From positions 23,360-87,359 of the forward strand of contig NZ_AOIO01000022.1 in the NCBI RefSeq assembly GCF_000337555.1: 64,000 nucleotides of DNA. The letters run 5' to 3'. Source of the stretch: Natrialba asiatica DSM 12278. GTDB lineage: Archaea; Halobacteriota; Halobacteria; Halobacteriales; Natrialbaceae. The notes below the pieces were generated by a model. It saw only the letters and a list, made by a program, of their open reading frames with translations. It was not told the origin of the DNA and did not search any database. The position numbers were made by a program, and so were the translations under genes. Of this stretch, positions 1-8,622 are shown one piece after another (position 1 is the first letter of the stretch; each line of letters begins with the position of its first letter).

Positions 1-817
1 GGACGCCGAGCAGGACGCCGACGCCGTTGGGTGCGAGCGCGTCGACCGTCTCGAAGGCGTGTTTGGCGTGGCCGGTCGCCTCGTAGACCAGATCGACGGC
101 TTCGTGGGCGTCCGGAATTTCCGAAACCGACGTCTCGCGGGAGTCGACGTAGGTCGCGCCGAGATCCTCGACGAGTTCGACGGTCGGATGCGAGCGATCC
201 CGCCGACCGAGACAGTAGGTGCGGTCGATGTCGAGGACCGATTCGAACATCGCGAGCGTGAGCAGCCCGAGCGGACCGTTACCGAGGACGAGCGCTGTCT
301 CGGGGGTCCAGTCGAACGCAGAGCGCGTCGCGACGGCGTGCTCGATGGCCTTTTCGGAGATACTGATCGGTTCCACGAGAAAGCCGAGTTCGGCGAGTTC
401 GGGCGGGATCGACACGAGATACTCGGCGGGGCTGGTGACGTACTCCGCCATGAATCCGTGGGCACCCACGATCCCGCGCTCGAGGTACTCGCCCTCGGGT
501 GCCATATCCGGCTCGCCCCGCTCGAAGAACTCGTTGGAGCGACCCGGCGGGCGACGGACGGTCGGCACGACGAACTCGCCGGCTTCGAGTTCGGTGCCGT
601 TTGGCTCTTCGACGACGCCGACGGCCTCGTGGCCGAGGACGAGTCGGTCCGCACCCGCGGGCAGGTTTCCGTGGTGGCCCGCGATTACCTCGTGGTCGGT
701 CCCGTCGATCCCGACGCGAAGCGTGCGCACGAGCGCTTCACCCGGTTCGGGTTCGGGACGGGGCCGCTCGACGAGCGCGGGTTCCCCGGCACCCGGTTCG
801 ACAGCGATCGCTTTCAT
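1..817 (-). CDS. gdh: Glucose 1-dehydrogenase (NAD(P)+), C-terminus cut by window edge
   Basis: Oxidises glucose to gluconolactone in the cytoplasm, the first step of the haloarchaeal semi-phosphorylated Entner-Doudoroff pathway. The 272 visible residues are a medium-chain zinc dehydrogenase. Asp38, His63 and Glu64 sit where haloarchaeal glucose dehydrogenases have their unusual zinc site (Asp in place of Cys), and a nucleotide-binding LGNGPLG motif lies near residue 189. Roughly the last 85 residues would lie beyond base 1. The ATG start is supported by a TATA-like element 28 bases upstream, implying a leaderless transcript. Nearby KDPG aldolase, TrmB and gluconate permease genes fit a glucose/gluconate catabolic island. 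The family call is strong; cofactor preference cannot be read from sequence alone. Confidence 0.9.
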   Translation of the reverse strand, partial: MKAIAVEPGAGEPALVERPRPEPEPGEALVRTLRVGIDGTDHEVIAGHHGNLPAGADRLVLGHEAVGVVEEPNGTELEAGEFVVPTVRRPPGRSNEFFERGEPDMAPEGEYLERGIVGAHGFMAEYVTSPAEYLVSIPPELAELGFLVEPISISEKAIEHAVATRSAFDWTPETALVLGNGPLGLLTLAMFESVLDIDRTYCLGRRDRSHPTVELVEDLGATYVDSRETSVSEIPDAHEAVDLVYEATGHAKHAFETVDALAPNGVGVLLGV

Positions 818-1327
818 ACCCGGATCTGGGAACCGACGAAATAAAAATTTACCTCTCCAGTAGTAAATATCTGAACGCGGGTCGACCGTCAGCAGTACCT
901 ATAATAGTTATTACAGTAGCGGGCGACCGATTCAGCGTCAATCACTTACTAGATACGGCGAGTGACGGGCTGTGAGGCGTTCGTTCGGCCGAGCGCGATC
1001 GGAGTCCGGCGACTGGCCACACTATCTTCGGCGACACATTCTGTATATCGTGACTCTCCGGATTGGTAACCGGTGTTCGATGCGGATCGGTGCGTTCGGA
1101 ATGTGGTTGTTTTCCGTTATATATCGGCACTAGCTGCCGGACAGCAGTTATTTTTGAATGGTTGTCCCGGACCATCAGTAACGAATTGGGAGAACGGTTG
1201 AGATAACGACGATCCAGGGGGAGGTTGCTATTCGACGGGTTATCATCGACTCCGAGCGCGAACGAGAGGCGAAACGGGTATCTCGGAAGGGGAAAACGAG
1301 TTCAGAACGGCGGGGAGGCCTCGACCG
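818..1327. other. Intergenic region between gdh and KDPG aldolase
   Basis: About 510 bases with no convincing gene on either strand. It holds the gdh promoter at its left end. A second TATA-like stretch, TTATATATC at about 1118-1126, has no recognisable coding start 25-35 bases away in either direction, so it may be fortuitous or drive a small transcript. Short open frames here have no familiar protein features. Confidence 0.5.
841..850 (-). promoter_or_regulatory. TATA-like promoter element of gdh
   Basis: On the minus strand this reads AAATTTTTAT, centred about 28 bases before the gdh ATG. That is the usual spacing for a leaderless haloarchaeal transcript. Confidence 0.55.
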
Positions 1328-1981
1328 TCAGTTGTCGCGGGCGTCCTCGACGGCGGCGACGAACGATTCGGCGGTCGCTCGGACCCCGTCCATATCGCCG
1401 CGGTCGATGGCTTCCTTGTCGAGGATCGCGCCGCCCGCGCCGACCGCAACCGCACCGGCGTCGAAGAACGCGTCGACGTTGTCCGCCGAGACGCCGCCGG
1501 TCGGAATGATGTCGACATCGCCGAGCGGGCCGCTGAGCGCGCTGATGTGTCCGGGACCGACCGTCGAGGCGGGGAACATCTTGAGCACGTCCGCGCCGGC
1601 CTCCATCGCGGTGACGGCTTCGGTGGGCGTCATGACGCCCGGTGCCGCGAGGACGCCGTGGCGGTTGCAGGTGCGAACGACCTCGGGACTGGTGGAGGGC
1701 GAGACGACGAACGTCGCGCCGGCGTCGATCACGGACTGGGCCGTCGCGGCGTCGAGTACGGTTCCGGCACCGATTATCGCGTCGGTGTCCGCGAGTTCGC
1801 GGTCGACGGCGGCGATCATCTCGGCGGCGCGGGTGCCGTCGGCCGTGATTTCGAGGGCCTCGACGCCGGCCTCGTAGAGCGCGCGCGAGACGGGAACGAC
1901 TTGCTCCTCGTCGACGCCGCGAACGACGGCGATGACGCCGCTTTCGACGATTCGGTCCGTGATGGTTCGCGTGTCGGTCAT
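1328..1981 (-). CDS. kdgA: 2-dehydro-3-deoxy-6-phosphogluconate (KDPG) aldolase
   Basis: Class I aldolase of the bacterial Eda type, splitting KDPG into pyruvate and glyceraldehyde 3-phosphate in the cytoplasm. The 217-residue TIM barrel shows the catalytic Glu44 in EALEIT and the Schiff-base Lys134 in VLKMFPAS. A GGV phosphate-binding loop follows, all at positions usual for Eda. The start at 1981 is preferred over an in-frame ATG 42 bases upstream because a GGAGG ribosome-binding motif lies just before it and the longer N-terminus is unlike the family. It lies on the same strand as gdh and trmB, with 510 and 136 bases between them, so it probably has its own promoter. Possible side activity on 4-hydroxy-2-oxoglutarate cannot be excluded. 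Confidence 0.92.
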   Translation of the reverse strand: MTDTRTITDRIVESGVIAVVRGVDEEQVVPVSRALYEAGVEALEITADGTRAAEMIAAVDRELADTDAIIGAGTVLDAATAQSVIDAGATFVVSPSTSPEVVRTCNRHGVLAAPGVMTPTEAVTAMEAGADVLKMFPASTVGPGHISALSGPLGDVDIIPTGGVSADNVDAFFDAGAVAVGAGGAILDKEAIDRGDMDGVRATAESFVAAVEDARDN

Positions 1982-2117
1982 CGGTTTCCTCCACGTGTGC
2001 GTGACGGATAGTTCCCACCGCATGGGTCGGCGTGGTTCGAAGGCATCGTGTCCGCGTTCTCCCGGGAACGCAAAGAAATTTACTCACAGCTGACTCTATC
2101 GGTGGAAGCGACGGTGG

Positions 2118-3203
2118 CTATTCTCCAGTGGCTTCCGCGTCGGCGAGCGGCCGAAGCGTCACCGAGTCCGCCTCGAAGTCTTCGAGGAACGCGCCGGTGC
2201 CGCCGACGACGTACTGCGCGCCGTCGACGTCGATCGTGAACGAGTTCTCGATCGGCAGCGATGAAGTTACCGGGCGAACGAGGCTCTGTCGAACGTCGAC
2301 GATCGCTCCCGAGAGGGTCGACGGGAGCGCGTCGTCCTCGTCGGCGACCGGTGCGCCCGTCACCGTCGCTTCGAGGTTCGTCTCCGTCGCCCGATGCAGC
2401 GCGATCTGGAAGACCGCGTTCCGGAACCCGTCGTAGGTCTGCGGGAGGTCCTGTGGCGTCGTCACGTACCGTTCCTCGGCGGTCGGCCAGTAGTTCGCCA
2501 GGAACGACCCCGCGAGCACCGGGACGAGCTGGTCCTGCGAGAGCGTGATGGCGCGCGTATCGCTCGTCGAACTCGTAAGCAGTTGGCTCGGCGCGAGCAG
2601 CCCGTGCTGTCGGTCGACCGTGAGCATCGTCGGGACGAGCGCGTCCCACGTCCGAACCGTACTCGCAGCGTCCGCGAGGGAGGCGATGTCCTGCTCGTCG
2701 TCGCCGGTCGCACCGAGCAGGAGGAGGACGAGAACGCCGCGGTCGACGGTTTCTTCGAGCGTCGAGCGGATCTGGGGGAGCACGTCGATCGGGAGCGAGA
2801 GCGTCACTTCGGTTTCGGCGCGTGCGAGCAGTTCTTCGAGTCGCTTGATGACCGTCTGGCGCGACTTGACGACCTCGAACTGTTCGCCGGACCGCTCGGT
2901 CGCGGTGTAGCGTTCGCGCAATTCGGGTTCGATCTCCTCGACGCTTTTCGTGAGCCGATCGACGACCGTCTCGGGATCGACGGGCCGGATCACGGTCGGG
3001 ACAGCGTGATCGTCGACCTCGACGAAACCGCGATCCTCGAGTTCTTCGCTGATGCTGTAGACGTAACGTTTCGAGACGTCGGCGGCGTCGGCGATCGTAC
3101 TCGCTTTCGACGCGCCGCGGTCGAGAATCGCGAGGTACGTGTCGATCTCCTTCCCGGAGAGACCGAACCGATCGAGGCGGTCTGCGATACCGTCGGTATC
3201 CAT
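2118..3203 (-). CDS. trmB: TrmB family sugar-sensing transcriptional regulator
   Basis: 361-residue DNA-binding regulator. Residues 1-75 form a winged helix-turn-helix of TrmB type, with recognition-helix region SKRYVYSISEELEDRGFVEV. Residues 75-115 are a likely coiled-coil linker with a PLD-like segment to about 240, and the rest is the effector domain. In Halobacterium the TrmB homologue controls glycolysis, gluconeogenesis and linked pathways in response to glucose. Its place between KDPG aldolase and a relic sugar-transport permease, with gdh and gntP close by, suggests it governs this island. Some TrmB genes in this order are local regulators of a neighbouring sugar ABC transporter; that transporter is almost entirely missing here. 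I could not confirm operator sites by eye. Confidence 0.85.
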   Translation of the reverse strand: MDTDGIADRLDRFGLSGKEIDTYLAILDRGASKASTIADAADVSKRYVYSISEELEDRGFVEVDDHAVPTVIRPVDPETVVDRLTKSVEEIEPELRERYTATERSGEQFEVVKSRQTVIKRLEELLARAETEVTLSLPIDVLPQIRSTLEETVDRGVLVLLLLGATGDDEQDIASLADAASTVRTWDALVPTMLTVDRQHGLLAPSQLLTSSTSDTRAITLSQDQLVPVLAGSFLANYWPTAEERYVTTPQDLPQTYDGFRNAVFQIALHRATETNLEATVTGAPVADEDDALPSTLSGAIVDVRQSLVRPVTSSLPIENSFTIDVDGAQYVVGGTGAFLEDFEADSVTLRPLADAEATGE

Positions 3204-3229
3204 GAATATTCAGTACGTCGCGGATTGCG

Positions 3230-3526
3230 GTGGGGCGGCAAAAAGATTCGCGGTCACGCCGTCGTCGCGAGCGCCGCGACACGCTCGCCGCGTCGACCGA
3301 ACTCGCGGTCTGGAACGAGTTCATCGTCGCCCGGACGCTGCTTCGTCCCGAGAACTACACCCCCTCGGTTGAACTCTACGCGCTCGCGACGGCCGGCCAG
3401 TACGATACGCCGCGGACGCAGTTCTCGGCGTTTGCAATGTCGTTTGCGATGTCGGTAGCGTTGATCTACTTCTTCGCCCAGAGTTACGTCGAGAGCGGGC
3501 TCTCGTCCGGCGGCATGGAAGGATAA
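3230..3526 (+). pseudogene. C-terminal remnant of a MalG-like sugar ABC transporter permease
   Basis: The open frame from a GTG at 3230 gives 98 residues, but only the last 75 or so (from about 3296) look real. They contain WNEFIVARTLL, then a segment ending YALATAGQYDTPRTQF, a membrane helix, and the tail AQSYVESGLSSGGMEG. This is the characteristic end of MalG/UgpE-type permeases (WNEF...; QRYLVGGLTAGAVKG in bacteria). About 200 residues, including the rest of the permease and its EAA loop, are absent. The arginine-rich N-terminal 20 codons run through junction DNA just 26 bases from the trmB start. A deletion that removed most of a sugar transporter next to trmB explains this. Translation of the stump is unlikely to be functional. 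Confidence 0.72.
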
Positions 3527-3706
3527 TCTCGTTCTCGCCGTTCCCGGTGTTTCCGTTCGAAGTGCAAATCAAGGACGGGAGGCCTCAGTAGCGGTGTCCG
3601 ACGAGCAACCCGGCTTCGAATGCTGCTTGTCGAGCCGATCCGTTGAACTCGCAAGGAGAGTCCGCGTTAGTGATCGCTGGTCGCCGATCGCCGGTCGCTG
3701 TGACGA

Positions 3707-5152
3707 TCAGGCCAGCGGGAGGACCGACGCGACGGAGACGATCATGACGAACGCCGTCACCGAAACGATGGTCGTCAGCGCCGTCCAGATTTTGAGCGTC
3801 TCGGTCTGCGTGAGGCCGCCGATTTCTTTGACCAGCCAGAATCCGCTGTCATTGAACCACGAGCAGATGTTTCCGCCGGCGCCGATGATGAGCGCCAGGT
3901 AGACCGGATGGACTGCCAGCTCTGGAACCTGCGGTGCCATGATGCCCGCAGTCGTAATCATCGCGACGGTCGCCGATCCCTGCGCGATGCGAATAGCGGC
4001 GGCGATGACCCACGCCGAGACGAGCACCATGACGCCGTTTCCGCCGCCGACGGAGACGAGGTCAGTGATGTAGTCGCCGATGCCGGATGTCGCGAGGAGG
4101 CCGCCGAACGCGCCGCCGGCGGAGGTGATGGCGGCGATGTGTGCGCCGCTTTTGAGCGCCTCGACGAGTTCGTCGGTCCAGATATCGCGGTCGAGTTGGC
4201 GAACGCGCAGGTACGTAAGCGCTGCTGCGAGGGCGGCCGCGGTGAGTGCGAAGTTCGGGTCGCCGAGGAAGGCCGTTGCCGGTTGCACCGCCTCCAGCGG
4301 GCCTTCGAACGCGGCAAAGTTGAGCGTGCCCAGCGGTCCCAGGGGGACGCTAACGCCCGTCGAAGCCATCTCGAAAAGGTAATTGGCGGTCGTACTGAGT
4401 GCGACGAGGACGACGGCGAGCAGGATCGGGAGCGTTGCCTCGAACAGTCCCGGCAGTTCGCTATCGGGGAGTTCCGCCAGTTCCTCGACTTCGCGGGCGT
4501 TCGACCCCATCGTCTCGCGGAGCGGGATGTCGTCGAGGCGGTCGTTGATCCACCGACCGTAGAGGATGCCGGCGACGACGGTCGTCGGAATGGCGACCAG
4601 AACGCCGGCGATCATCGTGGTGCCGAGATCGACGCCGAGTTCGAGCGCGATCGCGAGCGGGCCGGGCGTCGGCGGGACGAACACGTGCGTCGTCGACGCG
4701 CCCGCGCCGACGACACAGAGGAAGAGCGCGTAGTCGCGGCCGGTGCGGGCTCGCATGGAGCGAGCGAGCGGTGCCATCAGGTAGAAGACGTTGTCGAAAA
4801 ACACCGGAATCGAAAGCGCGCTGCTGCTCCCCCAGAGCGCGAGGTAGGATCGTTCTTCGCCGGTCACCGACTGGAACGACCGAACGATGCGCTCTGCAGC
4901 GCCGCTTTCCATCATTCCCTTGCCGATGAGTGCGGCCATCAGGATGGGGATCCCGACCCCGGTCATCGTCTCGCCGAACCCGGAAGCGATTTCGGCGGGA
5001 ACTTCACCGAGTGGCACCGCCGCCGTTGCAGCACCGACGATCAGCGATGCGATAACGAGTCCGAGAAACGCCGGTAGTTTCAGCCAGACGAGTAGTGCGA
5101 TGACTGCGATCAATCCGATCGCAAAGACGATCAGGGGGTTACCGATTGCCAT
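3707..5152 (-). CDS. gntP: GntP family gluconate:H+ symporter
   Basis: 481-residue membrane permease with about 12-14 hydrophobic segments. The GntP-family signatures include a conserved region around SIPVFFDNVFYLMAPLAR and a later FNDSGFWLVKE segment. Known substrates of the family are gluconate and related hexonates, which fits the adjacent gdh and KDPG aldolase genes: imported or produced gluconate would feed the Entner-Doudoroff route. The ATG at 5152 is chosen over a GTG five codons upstream because a strong TATA-like element lies about 29 bases before it. The downstream region to 3527 is non-coding and faces the permease relic. Substrate is inferred from family and context. Confidence 0.88.
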   Translation of the reverse strand: MAIGNPLIVFAIGLIAVIALLVWLKLPAFLGLVIASLIVGAATAAVPLGEVPAEIASGFGETMTGVGIPILMAALIGKGMMESGAAERIVRSFQSVTGEERSYLALWGSSSALSIPVFFDNVFYLMAPLARSMRARTGRDYALFLCVVGAGASTTHVFVPPTPGPLAIALELGVDLGTTMIAGVLVAIPTTVVAGILYGRWINDRLDDIPLRETMGSNAREVEELAELPDSELPGLFEATLPILLAVVLVALSTTANYLFEMASTGVSVPLGPLGTLNFAAFEGPLEAVQPATAFLGDPNFALTAAALAAALTYLRVRQLDRDIWTDELVEALKSGAHIAAITSAGGAFGGLLATSGIGDYITDLVSVGGGNGVMVLVSAWVIAAAIRIAQGSATVAMITTAGIMAPQVPELAVHPVYLALIIGAGGNICSWFNDSGFWLVKEIGGLTQTETLKIWTALTTIVSVTAFVMIVSVASVLPLA

Positions 5153-5176
5153 GGCTGATTCGCACACGCTGACCCG

Positions 5177-5186
5177 TATTATATTT
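5177..5186 (-). promoter_or_regulatory. TATA-like promoter element of gntP
   Basis: Minus-strand AAATATAATA lies about 29 bases before the ATG at 5152, giving a leaderless transcript. Confidence 0.6.
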
Positions 5187-5508
5187 CACCATATAGAACG
5201 AGTACCAAAAGCACCCAATCATCCATGATTGTTATTTATTAATGGACGAGTAAAGAATAGCTATCGAGATTCGAGGAAAGGATTTAACAATTCTTATCAG
5301 ATATGTGTGTGCGTACACTCGGTTCGAGCACTCCTTGAAATTGTTATATATTCGGGGTCTACGCGGCAAATCGCTGACTGGACGGTCCGCCACCGGACCG
5401 CAATACTCAGTGGGCGAACATATCTTCGAACGGTCGCACTCGAGAACGAAGCGTCGTATCGCGGGACATCTCTGCAGTCGGTACAGACGAAATGCGGAGT
5501 CTGTGCAG
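5187..5508. other. AT-rich intergenic region upstream of gntP
   Basis: About 320 bases, noticeably richer in A/T than its surroundings, between gntP and the redoxin gene. It has several further TATA-like stretches (for example near 5228-5242 and 5342-5350) but no convincing coding sequence. Low GC between 5160 and 5360 may reflect promoter or operator DNA, or old inserted DNA. Confidence 0.4.
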
Positions 5509-6000
5509 TCAGCCCACGGGATCGTCGATCAGCATCAGCAGTTCGCGAACCGACGGCCGATCGAACGAGTTCGTCCCCTGGTAGCTGGTCGTGACCGTCG
5601 GCTCGCCGTTCCGGAACTCGAGGACGATCGTCATCGGCGCTCGACCGATCGCTTGGGCCATCCGCCCGAGCTTTCCGTATCTGGTTTGCTGTGCAAAGGC
5701 CGCCGCGAGCGCCGTCTCGCTGTCCGCCAGGACCGGAAACGGCGGATCGACGAGTCGCCGCCAAGAGCGCACCTTCGGATACGAGCCCGGCACGACTACT
5801 GCCACGGCGACGTCCCGCCGTCGAAAGCGATCGTACGAGTCAGCGACCTCGCGAGCCTGCTGTCGACACGCGCCGCTCTGATTGCTCTGCATCAGCAGCA
5901 AGACGACAGCCGACGAGTTCGATCCGAGTGCGGCGACCGAGACCGGATCGGGCCCCGCTCCCACGTTTGGGAACTCGAGCGAGGCGATCTCGGGGTCCAT
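5509..6000 (-). CDS. Redoxin (AhpC/TSA, thioredoxin-like fold) protein
   Basis: 163-residue cytoplasmic protein with a thioredoxin-like fold. It has a beta strand AVVLLLMQ, then NQSGACRQQAREV at the place of the peroxidatic cysteine, followed by VAVVVPGS and the FPVLADSETALAAAF segment typical of peroxiredoxin-like redoxins. One cysteine (in SGAC) is the likely reactive residue. No CxxC pair is visible, so it resembles one-Cys redoxins. A longer reading frame continues upstream, but the segment before 6000 is arginine-rich junk-like sequence; the ATG at 6000 (MDPEIASLEF) fits the family. Peroxidase activity is an inference; it could be a non-catalytic family member. Confidence 0.7.
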   Translation of the reverse strand: MDPEIASLEFPNVGAGPDPVSVAALGSNSSAVVLLLMQSNQSGACRQQAREVADSYDRFRRRDVAVAVVVPGSYPKVRSWRRLVDPPFPVLADSETALAAAFAQQTRYGKLGRMAQAIGRAPMTIVLEFRNGEPTVTTSYQGTNSFDRPSVRELLMLIDDPVG

Positions 6001-6174
6001 ACGCAGCGTACGAGATGGAGACCGAAAGCGGTGGTCCCGGCAGTTGTCGGCGCGGTCGCGGTCGTAACCGATATTGAGACGCGTGGTCTCCGTCGCGGTA
6101 ACCGCGGCGGTCGGACCCGCGGCTTGAACTGGCTTCGGAGCACCCGGTGCTCGACTGCCGTATCCCGAGCACCT

Positions 6175-6200
6175 CACATTACAGCCCCACATTACAGCCT
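6175..6200 (+). repeat. 13-bp tandem duplication
   Basis: CACATTACAGCCC followed directly by CACATTACAGCCT, between the redoxin and alaX genes. It is short, non-coding and of unknown meaning. Confidence 0.7.
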
Positions 6201-6206
6201 GAGACG

Positions 6207-7499
6207 TCAAGGCTCCAGTTCCGCAGTGATCTCCGCCGGGGTCGCATCGAACCCGCCAGCCTGCGCCAGGGTAGCCGAGCCGCCACCGCCACCGCCGAAC
6301 GCGTCGGTTACCTCCGCGACCACCGCCTCGGCGGAGCGCGACGACGTAGCGTCGGTAGCGACGACGGCGTAGGCGGTGTCGGTGCCGCCGACGATCACGA
6401 CGACATCCGCAACCTCGCCCGCCGCTTCGCGCGCGAGTTCTCCCGCGTCGTTCGTGTCCATCTCCATCTCCGCGACCGTCGTCGTCACCCACTCGAGTTC
6501 ATCCCGCTCGAACGGCTCGCTCCCCTCCAGTTTCGTCTCCACGAGTTCGCGCTCGAGCGACCGCGCTCGCTCGGTAGCCGCTTCGCGCTCGTCCCGAAGC
6601 CGCGCCAATTCGTCGCCGACATCCGACAGCGGCACGCCGAGCGTTCGGCGAGCGGTCAGTGCCGCCGCCTTCTCCACGCGGCGACGGTCGATCGCGTCCG
6701 GGCCGACGCTGAACTCGATCCGGGTGAGGCCCTCGCCCGGGTTCGAGCGGTCGAGGACGGTAACGGGGCCGATCTCTCGCGTGTTCCGGACGTGTGTACC
6801 GCCGCAGGCGGCGACGTCCCACGGTTCGGCCGAGCCGTCGGTGCTCGTGGTTACGGTGGGGCCGCCGGACGGGGCTCGTGCTCGCGTCCCGCTCCCGCCC
6901 CCGTTCTCGTCCGCGCCGCCGATCGTGACGATGCGAACGCGGCCCTGCTGGAACGCGCCGTCTTCGGTCGCCTCGTTGAACGCGATGCGGTCCCGTTCGC
7001 GCGCATTCGCGACCGGCGCGTCTTCCCAGGAAACGGGACGTGACTCCCAGACGGCACGGTTGACGAGCGACTCGAGTTCGAGGAGCGTTTCGTCGTCGAT
7101 TTCGGAACTCGTCTCGAGGTCGACGCGGATCTTCTCCTCGCCGATGTCGAAGCCGCCGTAGCCGAGGTCTTCGAGAACGCGGCGGCCGGCGCCGTAGAGT
7201 GCGTGGCTGGCGGTGTGTGCGCGCATACAGTACATGCGGAAGGTCCAGTCGATCGAACAGAGGACGCGCTGGCCGGAACGAAACGACGGGTCGTCGGCCA
7301 GCACGTGGATGTGCTCGCCGTCCTCGAGTCGGACATCGTCGACCGCGATGCCGCCGATCGTGCCGCGGTCGGCCGGTTGGCCGCCGCTTTCGCCGTAGAA
7401 GTAGCTCGTATCGAGCCGGACTCGTCGGCCGTCGATCGCCGTCACTTCGGTCTCGAACCGCGTGGCGTACGGCTCCGCTGCCGCCCGTTGCCCACTCAT
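6207..7499 (-). CDS. alaX: Alanyl-tRNA editing hydrolase, AlaX-L type
   Basis: Free-standing editing enzyme that hydrolyses Ser-tRNA(Ala), or Gly-tRNA(Ala), mischarged by AlaRS. In 430 residues it has an N-terminal barrel with GESGGQPADRG, then the zinc-binding editing core (His95 and His99 in HTASHAL; Cys232 and His236 in CGGTHV). A coiled coil lies at about 290-335, and a C-terminal DHHA1-like glycine-rich domain has GGGGGGSATLAQAGG. This three-part architecture marks the long AlaX-L class. A low-complexity Gly/Ser/Thr stretch at residues 196-226 interrupts the second domain and is probably a surface loop. The start at 7499 has a TTTTTGG TATA-like element about 27 bases upstream. Confidence 0.9.
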   Translation of the reverse strand: MSGQRAAAEPYATRFETEVTAIDGRRVRLDTSYFYGESGGQPADRGTIGGIAVDDVRLEDGEHIHVLADDPSFRSGQRVLCSIDWTFRMYCMRAHTASHALYGAGRRVLEDLGYGGFDIGEEKIRVDLETSSEIDDETLLELESLVNRAVWESRPVSWEDAPVANARERDRIAFNEATEDGAFQQGRVRIVTIGGADENGGGSGTRARAPSGGPTVTTSTDGSAEPWDVAACGGTHVRNTREIGPVTVLDRSNPGEGLTRIEFSVGPDAIDRRRVEKAAALTARRTLGVPLSDVGDELARLRDEREAATERARSLERELVETKLEGSEPFERDELEWVTTTVAEMEMDTNDAGELAREAAGEVADVVVIVGGTDTAYAVVATDATSSRSAEAVVAEVTDAFGGGGGGSATLAQAGGFDATPAEITAELEP

Positions 7500-7605
7500 C
7501 GGTCTCACTCCGTTGCCCGGTACCAAAAAGCTGCTCGCCGATCTGCGGTCGGTCGTTGTTCGATTGATTTCGTCGTTCGGTCGTTGATCGATCGATTTCG
7601 ATCCG

Positions 7606-8124
7606 TTACTCGGAAAGTGTCACACCGAGTCGATCCTCGAGCGCCTCGATCAGGCCGCCGCCGATACCGGCCTGCGTCGCCCGACCCTGCTCGACAGCGA
7701 GCAGGTCCTTCTCGGGAACGTCGAGTTCGTCCGCGAGTTCGGATCGCTGGAGGCCGGCATCGCGGCGGGAATCGACGAGCGTCTCGCCGTAATCCGAGAC
7801 GAGGTATGGAAGCGGGTCGTCGTCGTAGTTGGTGCCGTCTTGCTCCCAGTGCTCTGAGTCGTCGTCCCAAACGGGATTTGCTTTGGCGACGTTCTGGGCG
7901 GCTTTTTGTTTGCGGCTGGGTTCGTCATGGGAGTCGTCGGAGTCGCGGGTTGAACGCTGCTGGCGCTGTGTTTGTTGGGCGTCGTCGTGCGGTGCGCAGT
8001 CCGGACAGACTTCGAGTTCAGCGCCGGCGACCGATGCACGTCGGAGCGAATCGCTTTCGGCCCCGCAGAGTTCGCAGTTCGTCCCGCCACCGCTGCCGGA
8101 CGAGCCGGTCGAGTACTTAGCCAT
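7606..8124 (-). CDS. Zinc-ribbon and helix-turn-helix protein (MBF1-like)
   Basis: 172-residue protein. An N-terminal zinc ribbon (CELC...CPDC, residues 17-40) is followed by an acidic, charged linker (42-95). The C-terminal XRE-type helix-turn-helix contains DYGETLVDSRRDAGLQRSELADELDV. The layout is that of archaeal multiprotein bridging factor 1, a general transcription co-factor, but the HTH is divergent and this may be a paralogue rather than the main MBF1. An alternative ATG at 8148 would add eight residues (MAQLPKNT). It is divergent from tRNA-Leu, with a shared AT-rich promoter region around 8211-8225. Confidence 0.7.
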   Translation of the reverse strand: MAKYSTGSSGSGGGTNCELCGAESDSLRRASVAGAELEVCPDCAPHDDAQQTQRQQRSTRDSDDSHDEPSRKQKAAQNVAKANPVWDDDSEHWEQDGTNYDDDPLPYLVSDYGETLVDSRRDAGLQRSELADELDVPEKDLLAVEQGRATQAGIGGGLIEALEDRLGVTLSE

Positions 8125-8213
8125 GGTATTCTTTGGCAACTGTGCCATTTGAAATCTCCGTTCCGGTCGGTCCCATGTGACCTCGCCGCAGACGCAAGCA
8201 CAAAGGAAAGGGC

Positions 8214-8222
8214 TTTTATAAC
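8214..8222. promoter_or_regulatory. TATA-like element between HTH gene and tRNA-Leu
   Basis: TTTTATAAC lies about 50 bases before the tRNA-Leu 5' end and reads as GTTATAAAA toward the divergent HTH gene. It is a plausible promoter for the tRNA transcript, with a short leader. Direction is uncertain. Confidence 0.4.
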
Positions 8223-8267
8223 CACACTGGATACGATTGAGTGCAGACAAAGAGAACGCAAGTGCGA

Positions 8268-8352
<85 letters not shown>

Positions 8353-8622
8353 TCGCCTGGTGGGAGTCGTTCACTGCACGTGAACGATTGTCCACCACTA
8401 ACGATGCAGGTGATTTCCCTTCGTGGACATCACCCACGCATAATTCCTTTCGGTGCTACTGATCGAGAGCAACAGGTTTCGGTTTGGATTTCCGGTTTCA
8501 CACCGGTCCCGACCGGAGCGCGGGCTCTCGAGGCGTCACCGTCGTCGCGACACCGCTTTTACGGTACACACGGTCTGACCCGAAGTCGATACGCACTTCG
8601 TCCTGCTAGCCGACGATCACGT

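Noticed and set aside
59..844. Long plus-strand frame of 261 codons at the left edge
   Set aside because: It is antisense to glucose dehydrogenase, whose minus-strand translation has clear family motifs. The plus-strand protein has none and reflects high third-position GC.
818..1000. Possible TrmB operators (TACT...GAGTA-like) near gdh
   Set aside because: Near matches such as TACTACTGGAGAGGTA exist on the minus strand, but spacing and half-sites do not match the consensus I remember, so no site is listed.
942..1175. 77-codon minus-strand frame in the gdh-kdgA gap
   Set aside because: It has no recognisable composition, fold pattern or promoter spacing; probably chance.
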